Shown here in pieces: positions 1-7,885 of a stretch of 21,669 nt of DNA. Below the pieces are notes generated by a model that was not told the DNA's origin, did not search any database, and was given only the letters and a program-made list of their open reading frames with translations. Origin of the DNA: Acidobacteriota bacterium. Its GTDB lineage: Bacteria; Acidobacteriota; Terriglobia; Terriglobales; Acidobacteriaceae. Both the position numbers and the translations under genes were made by a program. Every line of letters starts with the position of its first letter. Positions within the stretch are counted from its first letter, which is position 1. The stretch covers positions 1 through 21,669 of the forward strand of contig JAKAAZ010000026.1 of NCBI GenBank assembly GCA_021802085.1, read 5' to 3'.

Positions 1-121
1 CAATGACCAGGCGCATATCGTCTGGATTCTTCACTCCGCTGCGCGGAGCCTGCCCTGAGCGTAGCCGAAAGGTTCAGAATGACTCCCTTTCACAAGTAAC
101 TACACCTACTGTCAATCCGCT
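1..121. repeat. Intergenic stretch with dispersed-repeat-like palindrome
   Basis: No gene is visible. Positions 36-50 hold the palindrome CTCCGC-TGC-GCGGAG. It is followed by a stretch reading CCTGAGCG..AGCCGAA.GG and then TTCAGAATGAC. From memory, this resembles the short intergenic repeat scattered through many acidobacterial and other environmental genomes. Only one copy is in the window, so its repeat nature is an inference. It lies just past the 3' end of the minus-strand phosphoesterase gene, where such repeats often sit. Confidence 0.4.
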
Positions 122-3007
122 CTAATCGCCGTCCGGATCGGCATGGTGAGGATGCTGCTGCAATAATTGCCGCGGTACTGGCCGGTTTCCCATTGCGTCG
201 CGCCACAGAATGATATTCAGCTTCTGGGTATCTGCCATGTCCGCGTGGGTAAAATTCATCTTCGCGGACTGTTTCGCGCCGTAACTCCTGGCCGTATTCG
301 CTTCATAAATCCGGCCATTATCTCGATTTACGTAGTCGGCGCTGAATGCAGGCTGCGTACCTGTGCCGGAAAATTCCGCCGCCATCAACGGCGCGAAGGC
401 GTCGTTATTATTCATCGGCGGCAGACCGAGCAGAGTTTCCAAGGTATGAACCGCGCTGACGGTTGTATAAAAATGATCGTCCACGAAAGGTTGGCCGTCG
501 GGTGTGGGGCGTGGCGCGTATTTGCTGACCACCAGCATCAGGCTGCGATGCGCATCCACATGATCGGCGCCGCTCTGTGCATCATCCTCCAGAATGAAAA
601 ACGCGGTATCGTTCCAGAACGCGCTATGAGAAACGGCGTCGACAGCCCGGCCTACCGCCAAATCGTTATCCGCAATCGACGCTTCCGGGCGCGGCATCCC
701 AGGGGTGGTGCCGGCCGTATGATCGTCCGGCAACCGCAGCATCACAAATGCGGGCATCGTGTCTTTGCCATGAGCGCGATCGGCCGCCCACTGGCGAAAG
801 TGCGCAAGAAACTCCGCAACCCGAAATTGGTCGGGCACGCTGAGTTCGAAGTCCTGATAAAGCGGATCGAAGTGGCCAACCAGCTCCGGCTTGGTCGCAA
901 CATCGCGTGCGATCAAAGGAATCCTCCACGGATATTGACTGATTCCGCCGCCATAGTTCGTCGGTATCGGCTCTCCCTTGCTAATCGAGCTATGTACGCA
1001 AGCTAAAGGATTCGGCTCTGGAGTCCCCTGAAGCGGCGTACCCGCTTTCGGCGCTTTGAGTGTGTCCTGGCAAAACTCCGTGGCAACAAATTCGCCAAAG
1101 TGGTAATAGGTCTTGCCATGCCGTGCCAGATTCGTCCATAGGTAACCACTGGCCGGTTCGTCGACATCGGAAATCTTTTCCTGGAGCGGATACCCGTTGG
1201 CAACTACGCCTTCGTAGTCATAGCTTCGTTGGTCGCTGCGGTAGCTTTGTTGCCAGGTCTTTTCTGTGTAATCGCTGGTAATCGCAGCCGTGGACCAGAC
1301 ATGGCCGTCGCCGGAGACTTCTCCCGAGTCATAAAAGTTATCGAGAACTCCGAACTGCTCCGCGAGTCGATGTTCATTTGGCGTGATCGCCCACCCGTAC
1401 ATTGTCAGACTCGGATCTTTGTTACCCGTCTTCAAATCACCAAAGATCTGATCGTACGAACGATTTTCTTTGATGATGTAAATCACGTGGCGGATGGGGT
1501 TCCCGCCGGCGCGAAAAAGTATCTGCTGCTGCGCCGCGCGCATCCGATTGCTCCGCATCACCTCGTCGCTCAATTGTTCCAGATGTCGATCGACGCCATC
1601 TCGGTCCACGGCGGCCATGGAACCATACAGCAGTGTGGCAATATAGGTAGTCGGCGGCCGTTTGGGCGGCTCTATCCCGTTGACCATCCCTTCGCTAGAC
1701 GCGGAATGTCCAGGTGGCCAGAAGTTATTGGGGCCGGTTCCCTGCCCTTTATCGGTCGCTACATACAGATGACCGGCAGTGGCAATCAATGCCGTGGGAT
1801 ACCACTCCGTCGGAATGAATCCGAATGCATGGATAGCAGCGTCGCTTTTCTTGGTAAGCGCGTGCGGATTGAAGACGGCAATCGCATTCAAGCTGGCATC
1901 GGCTACATACAGGCGATTGCCGTCCGGGGAAAGCGCCAACGCATTCGGGACCGCTCCAAAGTACGTCTGACCGGGCAGCCTCGTATCGAAAAATCCCGTG
2001 GTATTCATGGCGTCTTGGTGTCGCTTGCCGAGTGCCACAGCCGCAACCGAATCCCGGTTCGCCAACGCAACGTACAGAATGGATTCGTCTGCATTCAGAG
2101 CCAATGCCGTCGGATGGGAGCTGGGATCGATGGAGTCGCGTGGCGGCAACAGAGGCAGCATCTGCAATACGCGTCCGCGCACCAGATCCAGCTCGGCAAT
2201 CTCCGAAGCATTCCAGAGCGCGACAAATCCACGCTTTCCATCGCGGGTAGCAACCGTGGCGATGGGGTAGGAAGCGGGTACCGTACGGCTGGTGGAGAGA
2301 TCGAATCGATACACGACCTTGCCATCGGAAGCATCTATCAGCAATGCATCATCGGAAAGATTGTCGGCAATCAGCAGTCGATCGCCATCCTTGCCAGGAA
2401 CCACGGTCAACCCGGAGGGAAAGGGATTCGCCATGCCGGGAGGCAGTTGCGTGTGCTCCATTTCATTCTGCTGTTTCTTATCCGCCAATCGTTGTAGCGG
2501 AATCGGCATAACACGCTGCTCTGTCACCTGACCGGCATCGAATCCGTAGACGAGGATACCGTTCCCGACAGTGTCTTTGCCATCCGGCAAGGGATGAGTC
2601 AGCGAAGCGATGCTGACATAGAGATGCTTCCCATCGCTACTGAAGGCCAGCCCGGAGTACAGGGTCTGCGGCGCACGGCGCGACGTGGAAGCATTGGGAA
2701 AATCGAGCAACTTGCCCGACTCCGTATCCAGGACAGCGATGGACTGCTCTCCCTTGGATTCCGCTGTCCCATACCCAGCATTCACGATGGCGACATAGCG
2801 TCCGTCCGGAGAAATAGCCATCGCCATGGGCAAGCTATTGGTCTTTTGTGGAGCGCCTGGCACCGGCTCCAGCAGCATTTTGCTGCTCGGCAGCGGAATT
2901 GTTCGTGCCGGAGCCGTTGGGTTTTGCGCGACTGTCGAACTGGACAGCAGCAGACAAGCCGTCAGAACAGAGGAGCAGGAGCAGATGTTAGGAAATGTAT
3001 ATGTCAC
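122..3007 (-). CDS. Exported YncE-type beta-propeller / phosphoesterase fusion protein
   Basis: This 961-residue protein combines a seven-bladed-propeller-like N-terminal half (about residues 55-470) with a C-terminal phosphoesterase domain (about 505-920). The propeller half has repeated motifs such as ISPDGRYVA, LSPDGNRLYVAD and LNADESILYVA. The phosphoesterase domain belongs to the phospholipase C / acid phosphatase superfamily. Its hallmark is KENRSYDQIFGD (513-524), followed by LPDDHTAG and EDDAQSGADHVDAHR, which supply Asp/Glu/His metal ligands. The start codon is GTG. The N-terminus has a hydrophobic core and STVAQ, a likely signal peptidase site near residue 28, so the protein is probably periplasmic. 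LTAC resembles a lipobox but precedes the hydrophobic core, so I do not call a lipoprotein. The substrate is unknown. The gene stands alone, divergent from the desaturase. Confidence 0.88.
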   Translation of the reverse strand: MTYTFPNICSCSSVLTACLLLSSSTVAQNPTAPARTIPLPSSKMLLEPVPGAPQKTNSLPMAMAISPDGRYVAIVNAGYGTAESKGEQSIAVLDTESGKLLDFPNASTSRRAPQTLYSGLAFSSDGKHLYVSIASLTHPLPDGKDTVGNGILVYGFDAGQVTEQRVMPIPLQRLADKKQQNEMEHTQLPPGMANPFPSGLTVVPGKDGDRLLIADNLSDDALLIDASDGKVVYRFDLSTSRTVPASYPIATVATRDGKRGFVALWNASEIAELDLVRGRVLQMLPLLPPRDSIDPSSHPTALALNADESILYVALANRDSVAAVALGKRHQDAMNTTGFFDTRLPGQTYFGAVPNALALSPDGNRLYVADASLNAIAVFNPHALTKKSDAAIHAFGFIPTEWYPTALIATAGHLYVATDKGQGTGPNNFWPPGHSASSEGMVNGIEPPKRPPTTYIATLLYGSMAAVDRDGVDRHLEQLSDEVMRSNRMRAAQQQILFRAGGNPIRHVIYIIKENRSYDQIFGDLKTGNKDPSLTMYGWAITPNEHRLAEQFGVLDNFYDSGEVSGDGHVWSTAAITSDYTEKTWQQSYRSDQRSYDYEGVVANGYPLQEKISDVDEPASGYLWTNLARHGKTYYHFGEFVATEFCQDTLKAPKAGTPLQGTPEPNPLACVHSSISKGEPIPTNYGGGISQYPWRIPLIARDVATKPELVGHFDPLYQDFELSVPDQFRVAEFLAHFRQWAADRAHGKDTMPAFVMLRLPDDHTAGTTPGMPRPEASIADNDLAVGRAVDAVSHSAFWNDTAFFILEDDAQSGADHVDAHRSLMLVVSKYAPRPTPDGQPFVDDHFYTTVSAVHTLETLLGLPPMNNNDAFAPLMAAEFSGTGTQPAFSADYVNRDNGRIYEANTARSYGAKQSAKMNFTHADMADTQKLNIILWRDAMGNRPVPRQLLQQHPHHADPDGD

Positions 3008-3230
3008 GACCCATCCACCATATCAAATCATGCAGCCTCTGTACGGAATGGGCGACTGGATTCAACAGATTTTCAACCTGGGAACGGAGCAAAACAGTCG
3101 CTTCCACCAGTGCTCTCACAGGCAAGAATCTTCAAACTGACTGCAATTACAAAAGTCTTACATTCAGCACTAAATGTCGCTGCTAGCCTTGAATCAGCAG
3201 ACGATCTTGATTCTTCTTCTGAGGTATTTC
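3008..3230. other. Divergent intergenic region between phosphoesterase and desaturase
   Basis: About 220 bases separate the two divergent starts. Promoters for both genes should lie here, but I see no convincing -35/-10 pair and no operator. An upstream in-frame ATG for the desaturase at 3174 lies in this stretch and lacks a ribosome-binding site. Confidence 0.4.
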
Positions 3231-4250
3231 GTGGCATCCATACTGAACGATGTGGTCGAGGTGAACACCATCGCGACTTCTCCCCTTCCATCTTCGACCA
3301 TACAGACCACCGAAGCCTCTTTCATTGGCACCCCGGTTGCAGTCCCCACGCACATGCCACCGGCAGCCACTGGGCGCGCCAAATCCTCTCTCCCGGTGCT
3401 TGGAAGAGCGACGCAGGATAACGGCGTTACATGGACGACGGCCATTTTTCTGGCTATCTTCCACGTGGGAGCGATTGCATCACTATTCTTCTTTAGCTGG
3501 AGCGCACTGGCTGTCTTTGTCATTACCTATGTCCTGGCCATCAATGTCGGGATTGGGATGTGTTACCACCGCCTGCTGACGCACCGCGGCTACAAAGTTC
3601 CCAAATGGCTCGAATATTGCATGGCCATCTTTGCATCCACAGCGTTGGAAGGCGGCCCGATGTTCTGGGTGGCCACGCATCGCGTACATCACCAGTACAG
3701 CGACCACGTAGGCGATCCGCACACGCCCACGGAAGGAACCTGGTGGGCCCATGCCGGCTGGATTCTGAAAGGCAAGGCCCTGCACACCGAGACTGCGATG
3801 CTTGCCCGTTATGCTCCGGATCTCGCCAAGGATCGCTTCTATGTCTTGTTAAGCAAATACCACTGGGTCCCGTTGACTGTCGAAGGTCTGGTCCTGCTCG
3901 CGTTGGGCGGATGGCAGTGGGTTCTCTGGGGCATATTTCTTCGTGTCACCATTGGACTCCATGCCACGTGGCTGGTGAATTCCGCGACCCACTTATGGGG
4001 CTCGCGCCGCTTCCAGACCCGTGACGATTCCCGCAACAGCTGGTGGGTTGCGCTGCTGACTGGAGGCGAGGGATGGCACAACAACCACCATGCACATCCC
4101 GTATCCGCGCGGCACGGGCTGACGTGGTACGAATTCGACCCCAACTATTACGGCATATGGTTGCTGAAAAAGCTTGGTCTGGCGCGCCAGATCAAAGTAG
4201 CTCAATTCGATCCCAATGATCCTCGTCCAGCCGGTGTACAGTCCGCGTAA
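3231..4250 (+). CDS. Membrane fatty-acid desaturase (acyl-CoA delta-9 / stearoyl-CoA desaturase type)
   Basis: This is an integral-membrane di-iron desaturase that introduces a cis double bond into acyl chains and so adjusts membrane fluidity. All three histidine boxes are present, numbered from GTG 3231: HRLLTH (113-118), HRVHH (150-154) and HNNHH (283-287). An extra NSATH (250-254) is typical of the delta-9 acyl-CoA class. Hydrophobic segments flank the boxes at about 70-105 and 215-245. I chose GTG 3231 because GAGG sits 6 bases upstream (3221-3224). The in-frame ATG at 3174 would add 19 hydrophobic residues and has no SD. GTG at 3252 or 3261 is also possible. A strong stem-loop follows the stop, so the gene is probably monocistronic. 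The downstream membrane-embedded kinase may be functionally related. Confidence 0.92.
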   Translation: MASILNDVVEVNTIATSPLPSSTIQTTEASFIGTPVAVPTHMPPAATGRAKSSLPVLGRATQDNGVTWTTAIFLAIFHVGAIASLFFFSWSALAVFVITYVLAINVGIGMCYHRLLTHRGYKVPKWLEYCMAIFASTALEGGPMFWVATHRVHHQYSDHVGDPHTPTEGTWWAHAGWILKGKALHTETAMLARYAPDLAKDRFYVLLSKYHWVPLTVEGLVLLALGGWQWVLWGIFLRVTIGLHATWLVNSATHLWGSRRFQTRDDSRNSWWVALLTGGEGWHNNHHAHPVSARHGLTWYEFDPNYYGIWLLKKLGLARQIKVAQFDPNDPRPAGVQSA

Positions 4251-4277
4251 CGGGATTCATACCCCTCTCCTGCCCTG

Positions 4278-4340
4278 AAGCCTGACGGCTGGAGCGATTT
4301 CTAATAAGAATTTCGCTCTATACTGCCGTCAGGCTTTTCT
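4278..4340 (+). terminator. Rho-independent-type terminator after the desaturase
   Basis: Perfect 12-base arms AAGCCTGACGGC (4278-4289) and GCCGTCAGGCTT (4325-4336) are followed by a short T-run (TTTTCT). The intervening bases themselves fold: GAGCGA pairs with TCGCTC and TTCT with AGAA, giving a long composite hairpin. It lies between the desaturase stop and the kinase start, so it probably separates the two transcripts or attenuates read-through into the two-component genes. Confidence 0.75.
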
Positions 4341-4365
4341 GTTGCCTGGAAGCTCTTCGACTACC

Positions 4366-5274
4366 ATGCAGATCACGCGTCGCCGCGGAACCATCGCCTT
4401 CTTCATCACCTTGGGTTCCTGCCTGGTTGCGCTCGCCATTGCGCTGAATGTCCGCTGGGTAATACTCAATTGGCACGAAATCGTTCCGTTGGTTCTGGGC
4501 GTAGTTTTCTTTGGGATCCTCATCGCCGGAGTGGTGCTAAACACAATTTTCCTGGTGCGGGAAATTCGCCGCAATGAACGCCACGATAGCTTCCTCAACG
4601 CCGTCACGCACGAACTCAAGACTCCGATCGCATCGATCCGCCTGTATCTGGAAACCTTGCAGCGGCGCGACCTTACCGAGGAGAAAAGGCAGGATTTTTA
4701 TCGCATCATGCTCAACGACAGCGAGAGGTTGTTGGCGACCGTCGAGCAGGTCCTCAAAGCCGGTGAAGTCGGCCAGAGGGGGCCGGACGACATCAGTATT
4801 CGCGTGGATATTAAAGCGATGGTCGAAGAATCCTGCGTGGTAGTGGCGCTCCGGAACCACTTGCCGCCGGACGCACTTCAGTTCCTCAACAATACCGGTG
4901 GCATGTCTACGGTCGTCCTGGGCAATCCAGAAGATCTGCGCACAGCCATTACCAACGTGCTCGACAATGCCGTGAAATACTCTCCAAAAAGTCCGCGGAT
5001 ACGGGTCCATCTTTCCGTGGAGCACGACGCGTGGGTGGTGCTGCGAGTGAGCGACAATGGGATTGGCATTTCGAACGTCCATCTCAAGCGCATATTCAAG
5101 CGCTTTTACCGCGTGCCCAGCATGACAGTATTGCGCACCAAAGGCACAGGTCTGGGACTGTTTTTGGTGCGCACCATCGCTCGCCAGCACGGAGGCGATG
5201 CAACCGCCACCAGCGAAGGCGAAGGCCGGGGAGCCACCATTACGGTGCAATTGCCGCGTCTATTGCAACCGTAG
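4366..5274 (+). CDS. Sensor histidine kinase, two TM helices with minimal periplasmic loop
   Basis: This is a 302-residue HisKA/HATPase_c kinase. Two hydrophobic helices (about 9-29 and 40-64) are joined by only some ten residues. This is the layout of intramembrane-sensing kinases that lack an extracytoplasmic sensor domain. The phosphoacceptor is H82 in FLNAVTHELKTPIAS. The N-box is NVLDNAVKYSP (197-207), the G1 box is SDNGIGIS (229-236) and the G2 box is GTGLGLFLV (260-268). ATG 4366 is preferred over the in-frame TTG at 4342, because GGAAG lies upstream at 4348-4352, although its spacing is long. The stop precedes the cognate response regulator almost directly, so the pair should be co-transcribed and translationally coupled. 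Confidence 0.9.
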   Translation: MQITRRRGTIAFFITLGSCLVALAIALNVRWVILNWHEIVPLVLGVVFFGILIAGVVLNTIFLVREIRRNERHDSFLNAVTHELKTPIASIRLYLETLQRRDLTEEKRQDFYRIMLNDSERLLATVEQVLKAGEVGQRGPDDISIRVDIKAMVEESCVVVALRNHLPPDALQFLNNTGGMSTVVLGNPEDLRTAITNVLDNAVKYSPKSPRIRVHLSVEHDAWVVLRVSDNGIGISNVHLKRIFKRFYRVPSMTVLRTKGTGLGLFLVRTIARQHGGDATATSEGEGRGATITVQLPRLLQP

Positions 5275-5278
5275 AACC

Positions 5279-5285
5279 GGAGAGA
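5279..5285 (+). promoter_or_regulatory. Shine-Dalgarno that points to a CTG start
   Basis: GGAGAGA lies just after the kinase stop codon (5272-5274) and places CTG 5289 at a normal 6-base distance from GGAG. No ATG, GTG or TTG occurs in the regulator frame between here and the receiver domain, so this site decides the start. Confidence 0.5.
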
Positions 5286-5288
5286 TTT

Positions 5289-6095
5289 CTGAGCAACAAT
5301 AGCGCCAATTCGCGCGACACTGGAACCACTCGCGATCCAGACGATAGGGTCGCCAGCCGCGTCCTGATCGTTGAAGATGAAGCCCATCTCGCCCAGGGAT
5401 TGCTCTTTAATCTCCAGGCCGAGGGACATGAGGCCGTGGTTGCTGCGGACGGAGAATCCGCCGTCGATTGGCTGCTGAAAAAACATGCCCCGTTTGACGC
5501 CGTCGTTCTGGATGTGATGCTGCCGGGCATGGACGGATTTGCAGTGGCCCGCGCGATGCGAGAGGTCCAAAATTACACGCCCGTACTGATGCTGACCGCG
5601 CGCGGACGACCGGAAGATGTGCTGGAAGGTTTCGCCGCTGGGGCGGACGATTATCTGCCGAAACCGTTTGAACTTTCCATTCTGCTGGCTCGCCTGAACG
5701 GTCTGCTGCGCCGCACCCAGTGGCTTCGCGCTCAAGCCCCGGAACAGCCCACGCAGATTGCGGAAGAGTATACCTTCGCGGGCAAAACCATCGATTTTTC
5801 CTTGTTGGAGCTGCGTGCTGCCGACAAACAGGTCCGCTTGACGTTGATGGAGGTCGAACTGCTTCGGTATCTGGTGCACAACCCGGGCCGCGCCATTTCT
5901 CGCAGTGAAATTCTGGAAAAGGTCTGGCACCTGCATGAAGATACTGACACCCGCGCCATCGATAACTTCGTTGTCCGACTGCGCCGTTATCTGGAGGACG
6001 ATCCGGTTCATCCATTGCACTTGCAAACCGTGCGGGGTGTCGGCTATCGCTTCGTACCCGGCGTGAAGGAAGACACTCGATCCGTTCCACTGTAA
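5289..6095 (+). CDS. OmpR/PhoB-family response regulator (probable CTG start)
   Basis: From CTG 5289 the protein is 268 residues. The receiver domain (about 24-140) has the acidic pair E29/D30, phosphoacceptor D75 in VVLDVMLPGMDGF, switch T103 and K125 in DYLPKPFE. A winged-helix trans_reg_C domain follows (about 165-257), with RLTLMEVELLRYLVHNPG, RSEILEKVW and the wing TVRGVGYRFVP. Its partner is the kinase immediately upstream. The reading frame continues open to GTG 5031 inside the kinase gene, but that extension (Arg/His-rich, QRHRSG..) looks like a shadow of the kinase. A noncanonical CTG with a good SD is the most economical start. A sequencing error hiding an ATG is the alternative. 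Confidence 0.88.
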   Translation: MSNNSANSRDTGTTRDPDDRVASRVLIVEDEAHLAQGLLFNLQAEGHEAVVAADGESAVDWLLKKHAPFDAVVLDVMLPGMDGFAVARAMREVQNYTPVLMLTARGRPEDVLEGFAAGADDYLPKPFELSILLARLNGLLRRTQWLRAQAPEQPTQIAEEYTFAGKTIDFSLLELRAADKQVRLTLMEVELLRYLVHNPGRAISRSEILEKVWHLHEDTDTRAIDNFVVRLRRYLEDDPVHPLHLQTVRGVGYRFVPGVKEDTRSVPL

Positions 6096-6155
6096 GGGGT
6101 ACAGCAGCCGTCGGAGCCACTACCGTAATGACGCTGCGTATGTACGCGAACAGTC

Positions 6156-6665
6156 TTATTGCGGCTTGGGTGGTCCGCCCGGCGGCGGCATCCCGCCCGG
6201 CATGCCATGTTCATGTTCCGGCGGCGGAACGAACACGACCGGTATGTCGTGGCCGCGATGACAGGTACCGCAGGTCACATTCTTTTGCTCAGGTTTGGCG
6301 TCCGCAACGTTCACCTCCGACAGGTATTTCTTGTTGATCTCCCGAGTCATCCGGATCATCGTCCGCGCGATCCGCTTTTCCGGCTTCGCATCTGAGGCAA
6401 AGTCCAGATGGCGCGGTTGTGTACCCGGCGCATGGCAGTAGTTGCATTTCACGCCCAGCGATCCCGTAAATCCATGCATTACCTTCATCAGGTCATCGTG
6501 CGAAATATTCTTCGGCAGCACGTGAAGATTCGTCGGCTTCGGCCATGGACCGTGCGGTCCATTCATGCCAGCAGGTGGCTCTGGTGGCGTCTGTGCGCGA
6601 ACCGGCTGCACGGTCAAAACCAGTGCTACCGAAAAAACTCCAGCGAGGAAAAACCTTATTTGCAT
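6156..6665 (-). CDS. Exported dihaem c-type cytochrome (reaction-centre cytochrome-like domain)
   Basis: This 169-residue protein has a signal peptide (RFFLAGVFSVALVLTV..VRAQ, cleavage near 24/25) and two haem c sites, CNYCH (74-78) and CGTCH (132-136). Each site is preceded by a Met-containing helix (LMKVMHGFTGSLGVK and MIRMTREINKKYL). This matches the repeat unit of photosynthetic reaction-centre cytochrome subunits, where Met is the sixth ligand. Acidobacteria carry many such proteins without photosynthesis. The role is probably periplasmic electron transfer; the partner is unknown. The C-terminal 25 residues are low-complexity, rich in Pro, Gly, His and Met. On the minus strand, AGGA lies 9 bases before the ATG. 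It is transcribed alone, convergent with the response regulator. Confidence 0.85.
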   Translation of the reverse strand: MQIRFFLAGVFSVALVLTVQPVRAQTPPEPPAGMNGPHGPWPKPTNLHVLPKNISHDDLMKVMHGFTGSLGVKCNYCHAPGTQPRHLDFASDAKPEKRIARTMIRMTREINKKYLSEVNVADAKPEQKNVTCGTCHRGHDIPVVFVPPPEHEHGMPGGMPPPGGPPKPQ

Positions 6666-6945
6666 GCAAACACGTCCTGAAGACTCGGATGAGGGTATCT
6701 CGTGGAGTAGCGTGAGCCTTGCAGGCCATCTTAACTGGGAAACGTTGGCTCGATCAACTACGAAAGCCCATCCGATTAGAGTCTCCTCCGTTTCTCATAG
6801 CGGAGATATTCGCGGGATTTCAAGTAGCTGCGGAATCGCTTTAACAGAAATACGGATTAACTGAAATACAGAGCAACGATTTCAAGCAACAAACTGCGAG
6901 CAATTGCGATCCATCCGTTTTCGAGCCTTACCTGGCGACCTTACT
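6666..6945 (-). promoter_or_regulatory. Intergenic region with a weak promoter candidate for the cytochrome
   Basis: No ORF in these 280 bases looks like a gene. On the minus strand a TTGATC (6752-6757) and a TAAGAT (6728-6733) are separated by 18 bases, a modest sigma-70-like match about 60 bases before the cytochrome start. The short direct repeat CAGAAATAC / CTGAAATAC lies near 6846-6868. I see no terminator for the upstream PPK2 gene. Confidence 0.3.
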
Positions 6946-7833
6946 TCACTTCTCCAGCAGTTTCCGAATCGACAGCAATTCCGTGTGCCGCATAGCGGTC
7001 GTTTTTGGATAACTCAACTTGAGTTCAGATAGCGCATCCAGCACAATCCTGGAAACGATCAAGCGGGCATTCTCTTTGTCGTCCGCAGGCACGACGTACC
7101 AGGGGGCATGATGGGTGCTGGTCTGATGCAGGCAATCTTCATATGCCTCCGTATAATCTTTCCAGTATTTTCTCTCTTGAATGTCCGCTAGACTCAGCTT
7201 CCAATTTTTCTCCGTATCATCAATGCGCGCGAGAAATCGTTTACGCTGCTCCTCTTTGGAAAGATGAAGAAAAAATTTCACGGTTCGCGTTCCGTTCCGG
7301 TACAGATGATCCTCCGAGTCCACGATGGAGCGATACCGCTCTTTCCAGATGGTTTTCTCACCGCGCAATTCTTCCGAAAGCCCTTCGTTGCGCAGAATCT
7401 CCGGATGGACTCGTACGACCAGCACCTCCTCATAATAAGAGCGGTTGAAAATACCGATCATTCCGCGTTCTGGAAGCCTGCACGTTGTACGCCAAAGAAA
7501 ATCATGCTTTTGTTCCTCGGCACTTGGCTGTTTGAAACTGAAGACCTGGCAACCCTCCGGATTGATCCCCGACATGACATGGCGAATGGCGCCATCCTTT
7601 CCAGCGGAGTCCATCCCCTGAAAAATCAGCAACAAAGCATAGCGACCGGAAGCGTAGAGCAGCTCCTGCAACGAGCTCATCTTCTGGATATGGTCTTCCA
7701 GTATCTCCTTATACTGCTCTTTCGTCGCATACGCTGGCTTCACATGCGTCGGCCAATCTTTCAGTTTTACCTTCTTGCCAGGTGGCACGCGGAAATCGCT
7801 TGGGTCGATTCGCTTGTTTGATTTGTCCGTCAT
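6946..7833 (-). CDS. ppk2: PPK2-family polyphosphate:nucleotide phosphotransferase
   Basis: This 295-residue, single-domain PPK2 enzyme uses polyphosphate to phosphorylate nucleotides (AMP and/or ADP), or runs the reverse reaction. It has Walker A GMDSAGKDG (73-81, K79), the strand before the PPK2 motif ERGMIGIFNRSYYEEVLVVRVHP (about 122-144), and the lid-region motif RKYWKDYTEAYEDCL. The GMDxAGKDG form, with Asp after K-D-G, resembles the class III and other short PPK2s that act on AMP/ADP; the exact class cannot be settled by eye. A GAGG precedes the ATG by about 7 bases. It is the last gene of a likely three-gene operon, 52 bases after the DUF255 gene. Confidence 0.9.
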   Translation of the reverse strand: MTDKSNKRIDPSDFRVPPGKKVKLKDWPTHVKPAYATKEQYKEILEDHIQKMSSLQELLYASGRYALLLIFQGMDSAGKDGAIRHVMSGINPEGCQVFSFKQPSAEEQKHDFLWRTTCRLPERGMIGIFNRSYYEEVLVVRVHPEILRNEGLSEELRGEKTIWKERYRSIVDSEDHLYRNGTRTVKFFLHLSKEEQRKRFLARIDDTEKNWKLSLADIQERKYWKDYTEAYEDCLHQTSTHHAPWYVVPADDKENARLIVSRIVLDALSELKLSYPKTTAMRHTELLSIRKLLEK

Positions 7834-7885
7834 AATTAAGCCTCGTGGTTCCCATCTTCCAGCTATAGCTTCATTTCCCGCAGCT

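Noticed and set aside
167..1006. A 279-codon plus-strand open frame opposite the phosphoesterase domain
   Set aside because: Arg/His-rich shadow translation; the opposite strand encodes conserved metal-binding motifs.
1229..2497. A 422-codon plus-strand open frame opposite the propeller/phosphoesterase gene
   Set aside because: Its translation has no family resemblance and no SD, and the minus-strand protein is clearly real over the same bases; long antisense frames are common in this GC range.
2940..3007. Lipoprotein signal (LTAC) in the phosphoesterase precursor
   Set aside because: The Cys lies before, not after, the hydrophobic core, so an ordinary signal peptide fits better.
2594..3421. 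A 275-codon plus-strand frame spanning the phosphoesterase start and desaturase start
   Set aside because: It overlaps two supported genes and has no recognisable domain.
5031..5288. N-terminal extension of the response regulator inside the kinase gene
   Set aside because: The residues are an Arg/His-rich shadow of the kinase ATP-binding region; response regulators do not carry such an extension.
5262..5290. Programmed frameshift fusing kinase and response regulator
   Set aside because: There is no slippery heptamer or stimulatory structure at the junction, and an SD with a possible CTG start explains separate translation.
5106..6026. A 306-codon minus-strand frame opposite the response regulator
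   Set aside because: Shadow of a well-supported OmpR-type gene, with no domain resemblance.
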